DNA of 64,000 nt from Macrosoma leucophasiata (Eukaryota; Arthropoda; Insecta; Lepidoptera; Hedylidae), in assembly GCA_036365455.1 (NCBI GenBank), contig JAWQUS010000022.1:3224001-3288000 (forward strand), in the 5' to 3' direction. Shown here one piece after another: positions 60,285 through 64,000 of the stretch (the stretch's first letter is position 1; every line of letters begins with the position of its first letter). The notes beneath the pieces were generated by a model. That model was given only the letters and a program-made list of their open reading frames with translations. It did not search any database and was not told the DNA's origin. Made by a program: the position numbers and the translations under genes.

Positions 60285-60380
60285 TAGGGTTTCTGGTTTC
60301 TCGTCCCATTCTTTTTCTCGAGATTCGAGAATCCTAGACACCAATTTCTCGAGTCTTTCGTAAAAAATTGTAAATGAAAC
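60285..60380 (-). mobile_element. hAT element end, same family as 10390-11244
   Basis: TTAGGGTTTCTGGTTTCTCG and TTTCTCGAGTCTTTCGTAAA follow the reversed right end of the 10.4-kb hAT for about 90 bases, then homology ends. Confidence 0.8.
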
Positions 60381-60469
60381 TGAACGCGCGAGCAGCATCA
60401 GTAAAATGTCTTGTGTCTCTTCGCAACGCTATAAGTCGAGGTTTGGACCCACAGGGGTCTCCCTTAGGT

Positions 60470-60632
60470 AATATATGGACCCGTAATAATTATTACAGAG
60501 ACATGACATCTAAGGTCTCAAGTGTGAAATGCATCTGCATTTTAAAATTTCACTTGACCTCCATAGAGCAACACCGGAGGGGAGAAGCCATATGCAGGCT
60601 TTCCCCTCTGTCAAAGTATAAGACAATCTGAC
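60470..60632. repeat. SINE-A scrap followed by MITE B fragment
   Basis: 60470-60545 is the middle of an old SINE-A. 60562-60632 is a shortened MITE B end (CATAGAGCAACACCGGAGGG, GCAGGCTTTCCCCTCTGTC). Confidence 0.65.
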
Positions 60633-60695
60633 CAATAGTGTTGTCTTTATTACACGAGATTAATAAAACTGGCATGGGGTTATGTGTAGGTAGGT

Positions 60696-60908
60696 ATGCA
60701 ATTATGTACATATTTAATAAATTTACTTCGTCACCTATCTGGTATACCAACTGTTACCCACGCTTTAAATTATTGGTGCAGACCAATGGGTTTAAAAGAA
60801 CCTGATATCAATAAAAATCAATGTCCATTCGAAGGTTATAATTTGAAATTAATCTGGCTGCTCGTAACATTGGCAATAGTGTATTTGACTAATATTTTTT
60901 TATTGTGA
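60696..60908 (+). CDS. Possible last exon of an unknown membrane protein
   Basis: Up to 70 residues ending in a TGA: LSGIPTVTHALNYWCRPMGL, KEPDINKNQCPFEGYN, then a hydrophobic stretch LKLIWLLVTLAIVYLTNIFL at the extreme C-terminus that looks like a membrane anchor. The composition is more protein-like than neighbouring frames and it matches no repeat elsewhere in the window. The start is unknown; an acceptor might be GTGTAG at about 60686-60691. A MITE C begins 19 bases after the stop. It could also be chance. Confidence 0.3.
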   Translation: MQLCTYLINLLRHLSGIPTVTHALNYWCRPMGLKEPDINKNQCPFEGYNLKLIWLLVTLAIVYLTNIFLL

Positions 60909-60926
60909 TTTCAAAAAGTATATAAT

Positions 60927-61401
60927 AAAGGAGATGTTGCAAAAATGTATGGACCTCCGGCCATGTATTGTACACAATATCATTAGACAGGCAAAATCAA
61001 TATATAAACGTTTTAAATGCATATTTTCACTTATTTAGCTTTGTTTGCAGTTACAAAACATTCTTTGCAGTTAGAATTGCAACTCAAAACCAACATGGCG
61101 AATACGGCGGGCGATGTCATTTTGACATTTTCATTTTTTAAATTGTATTTTGATTATATAGTACTTGGAGAAAAAAGGAACATTTTCTAAATACTGTCGA
61201 AATCGATTGATCCCAAGCGTCGGCTGTATCGCCGCCATGTTGAACATAGTTGAAAATGATAAAATCGTTTGAATTAAATGTGGTCGTAACTCTAATATAT
61301 ATTCTTGAATAAATTAATTGTATTTTTTTCGGATTCTTCTTTAATTTACCCATTTTTTGAGGTCGTGTACGAACCAGAGCCGAGCTCGCAACATCTCCTT
61401 T
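60927..61401 (-). mobile_element. MITE C copy 3
   Basis: AAAGGAGATGTTGCAAAAAT to GAGCTCGCAACATCTCCTTT, opposite orientation to the other two copies. Confidence 0.87.
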
Positions 61402-62070
61402 AGTAAATATCGTTATTGTTATTAATATCGTATTGGAATCACTAGTCTTTATCTAATAGTTTTTCAGATATCACCATTCGAATGTTGCAAGTTATGAAAT
61501 GTTCTCAAACGGCTCATACAAAATGGTATAGGCTAGTGACGTCACATGCTTGTATACCTACACTTACGAGATCAATGATGAATTCAAGAAATCTTGAAAT
61601 ATCTTCGTTAATTTTGCGTTTTTGTAAACAGTATAAAAGTTCATAAAAGTTATTGGTATTTGAACAAGGAATCTAAGAATAGAATAAAATAGAATAGAAT
61701 AAGAATATAATTATTTATTTCCTAGAAATATCGGTACATTTTGATGTTATATACCTAATTCTGTTATTATTTTTAAACAATTTTTTTTATACCTTTTCTT
61801 TAATGATGCACCGATTTGAATATTTTTTATGTTTTTTTTTATTTCCATGCTACTTTAGGTAACTAATTAAAAAAAAATACACATTGTCAAATACCCTATT
61901 CCATAAGTTTGGAACAATGAGGTTAATCGTTATAGAGAAGACACCGAATCAAACGGTCGAGTCACACAGCTGGACTAACTGTGTCGATATTCAACCCATT
62001 GCCAGAAGAATAGAAAGAAAAAAATAATAACGGGGTTGTCAAAATCTAGGTTCAGTTGTAAAACTTTAGA
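61402..62070. other. AT-rich, nothing recognised
   Basis: Contains an AATAGAATAAAATAGAATAG-like microsatellite near 61680; no gene seen. Confidence 0.4.
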
Positions 62071-62467
62071 TTTTTTTTTTTTTTAGTTATTATGGCATCG
62101 CTATTACGCATATTGCCAGTGTCAAGTAAAACAATATTTCGTATATATTTAAGCAGCGTCAAAGTTAGTATAATATCAAGTATATTAAGTAAGTATCAAG
62201 TATATAAGTTATCAAGTATAATATGTCAGTCAAGTGAGTTACAGTCAAGTTATTCGAATAAAGCGATGGCTACTTTACCAGAACATTTACAATGAAGTTT
62301 TGGAGGTAACCTGAAAGGTCGTGTTTTCGCACTGTTATTCTATTTAACTATACACGGGCACTGTAATAAACCTATATCAAACAAAATGCCACCAACTTTA
62401 TTCAATATAACTTAGAAATACACCAAGAAAATGAAATAAAATAGGAGCACCATACGCCTCTTTCAAG
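62071..62467 (-). repeat. Family X, reverse copy with poly(A)
   Basis: A T-run then AGTTATTATGGCATCGCTAT. On the plus strand it holds a 67-residue frame beginning MASLLRILPVSSKTIFRIYL and ending KAMATLPEHLQ. The far end is CCATACGCCTCTTTCAAG. Confidence 0.85.
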
Positions 62468-62607
62468 ACATTTCAAGACATATTTGACATTTTACTACAA
62501 TATCAAATGTTTTGTTGCAACCGAACCTTAATTTCTTTGTTGTGTTATTTTATGTTGCCATGACGACGTAACTGTCAATGTCAAGTCTATAGCAACTAGA
62601 CCACTGG

Positions 62608-63275
62608 GAGTTTTGGCGGGAACCTTGAAAGAGGCGTATGGTGCCCTTATTTTATTTAATTTTCTTGGTGTATTTTTAAGTTATATTGAATAAAAATGGT
62701 GGCATTTTGTTTGATATAGGTTTATTACAGTGCCCGTGTATAGTGAAATAGAATAACAGTGCGAAAACACGACCTTTCAGGTTGCCTCCAAAACTTCAAT
62801 GTAAATGTTTTATATTATTTCGCATTAACACATGCTTGTGAAATATATTTTATTTAAAGAAAAATGGAAAGAAAAATTTGACTTCAGGCGAGACTCGAAC
62901 TCGCAATCATCGGCATCGACAAATCGACAAATCGGGCAGGGCTTCAGTAGCTCAATTGGAAGAGCGGCTGGACTAGATTCCCAGTAGGTCGCGAGTTCGA
63001 GTCTCGCCTGAAGTCAAATTTTTCTTTCCATTTTTCTTTAAATTCAATGTAAATGTTCTGGTAAAGTAGCCATCGCTTTACTCGAATAACTTGACTTTAC
63101 TTGACTGTAACTCACTTGACTGACATATTATACTTGATACTTACTTATCATACTTGATGACTATATTATGCTGGCTTTTACGCTGCTTGGATAAATACGA
63201 AGTATCGTTTTACTTGACACTGGCAATATGCGTAATAGCGATGCCATAAAACCAAAAAAATAAAATAAAAAAAAA
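62608..63275 (+). repeat. Family X, forward copy with poly(A), split by SINE-T
   Basis: Begins GAGTTTTGGCGGGAACCTTG (62608) and ends GCGATGCCATAAAACCAAAA plus an A-run. ACTAGACCACTGG is present before (62595-62607) and after (63276-63288). Confidence 0.87.
62810..63042 (+). repeat. SINE-T copy 4, inverted-end form, 15-bp duplication
   Basis: Flanks TTCAATGTAAATGTT (62795-62809, 63043-63057) are identical. The left 100 bases are the 3' tail and T-arm of the SINE in reverse (ACTTCAGGCGAGACTCGAAC); the rest is forward with the tRNA-like block at 62940-63014. Confidence 0.9.
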
Positions 63276-63288
63276 ACTAGACCACTGG

Positions 63289-63430
63289 AGTTTTGGCGGG
63301 AACCTTGAAAGAGGCGTATGGTGCTCATAATTTATTTAATTTTCTTGGTGTATTTTTAAGTTATATTGAATAAAGTTGGTGGCATTTTGTTTGATGTAGG
63401 TTTATTACAGTGCCCGTGTATAGTGAAATA
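63289..63430 (+). repeat. Family X, second forward copy, 3' truncated
   Basis: Starts AGTTTTGGCGGGAACCTTG directly after the duplication of the previous copy and stops at GTGTATAGTGAAATAATAAA. Confidence 0.85.
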
Positions 63431-63576
63431 ATAAATAATTGACTGACTATATTATACTAGCTTTTATTATGTAAGTTATTATAGTTATGACTCTCTACCA
63501 GCCTACCCCGTCAGGGACCTGGCGTGAAGATATATACATTTATATCAAATGTAACTTTACGCCTGAAATCATCTCA

Positions 63577-63760
63577 GCCTAATCTATCTGCCTCCAAATG
63601 GTAGTGTTCAGCACAATCGTATTCCGGTTGTCACAGAGACATAACGACTAAGGTCTCAGGAGGCAACGCATCTGCATTTGGACCTCTGGTTTTTGTGTAG
63701 ATATTTATAGGCTGCAGTCCTCACTTAACATCCATTGGATGTGAAGTAACTGCATGCTTG
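63577..63760 (+). repeat. SINE-A old copy, partial
   Basis: GCCTAATCTATCTGCCTCCA to AACTGCATGCTTGTATGC with an internal deletion. Confidence 0.75.
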
Positions 63761-63851
63761 TATGCAGGAGCGGCTTAAATTATAGTGCGGCCGTGCAATG
63801 CACACGGGCGCCGCGGCGCTCCCTGAGACTCATTGTTTTTATGCCTGTAGC

Positions 63852-64000
63852 TAGGGTTGCCACCTCTCCCGGAATTCCGGGAGTCTCCCGGATTCGAGCT
63901 CTGAAGAATAAAATCTCCCGTCTCCCGGAAGGAATTTAAAATATACTTAATTCTCCCGAAATATCAAGTTGTTCAAAAGTAATGACACGCGATGTCGAAA
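63852..64000 (+). mobile_element. hAT-like terminus, runs off the window
   Basis: Begins TAGGGTTGCCACCTCTCCCG and repeats CTCCCGGA-type blocks (GGAGTCTCCCGGATTCGAGC). A TAGGGTTGCCA start is typical of animal hAT ends (family knowledge). The other end is outside the window. Confidence 0.6.

Noticed and set aside
1..64000. CRISPR arrays, bacterial operons or phage
   Set aside because: Repeats are dispersed with poly(A) or terminal inverted repeats, never regularly spaced with spacers, and genes are spliced.

Overview
The window is animal nuclear DNA, most likely from a moth or butterfly (Lepidoptera). It is AT-rich, its genes are split by introns with GT-AG sites, and it is packed with interspersed repeats, several carrying sequence common in lepidopteran genomes (for example the GCGACTTCGTCCGCG repeat). 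The taxon is an inference from repeat content and protein similarity; no species is claimed. There are no bacterial-style operons, no rRNA operon and no CRISPR array.

Left part (about 1.8-25.9 kb, minus strand): 18 consecutive exons of a glycoside hydrolase family 38 alpha-mannosidase of the lysosomal type (MAN2B1-like). All 18 join in phase with no stop codon and give about 711 residues, including the catalytic aspartate and the zinc ligands. The 5' end (signal peptide exon) is not found and may lie far to the right. The last exons lie beyond position 1. The introns are full of SINEs, MITEs and LINE fragments, some within 11-20 bases of splice sites.

Middle (about 26-41 kb): a 5'-truncated Penelope-like retroelement with a GIY-YIG endonuclease (26.1-27.0 kb, 13-bp target duplication). 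A second Penelope remnant in the opposite orientation (32.8-40.7 kb) is split by a 7.5-kb P-element-type DNA transposon on the plus strand. That transposon has seven exons with an uninterrupted 911-residue reading frame: an N-terminal THAP zinc finger, a basic/coiled region and a transposase core with the conserved acidic residues. It is flanked by a direct repeat of GTTCAGGAT. It is the most interesting object in the window.

Right part (about 41-64 kb): no convincing host gene apart from one doubtful exon near 60.7 kb. It is a dense mosaic of 5S-rRNA-derived and tRNA-derived SINEs, an abundant 290-bp poly(A) SINE (about 30 copies and fragments on both strands across the window), hAT-, Tc1/mariner- and Harbinger/piggyBac-like MITEs, LINE 3' ends, and a poly(A) retroelement family here called family X. 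Many insertions are nested, and their target-site duplications can be read directly, so the order of insertion can often be reconstructed.
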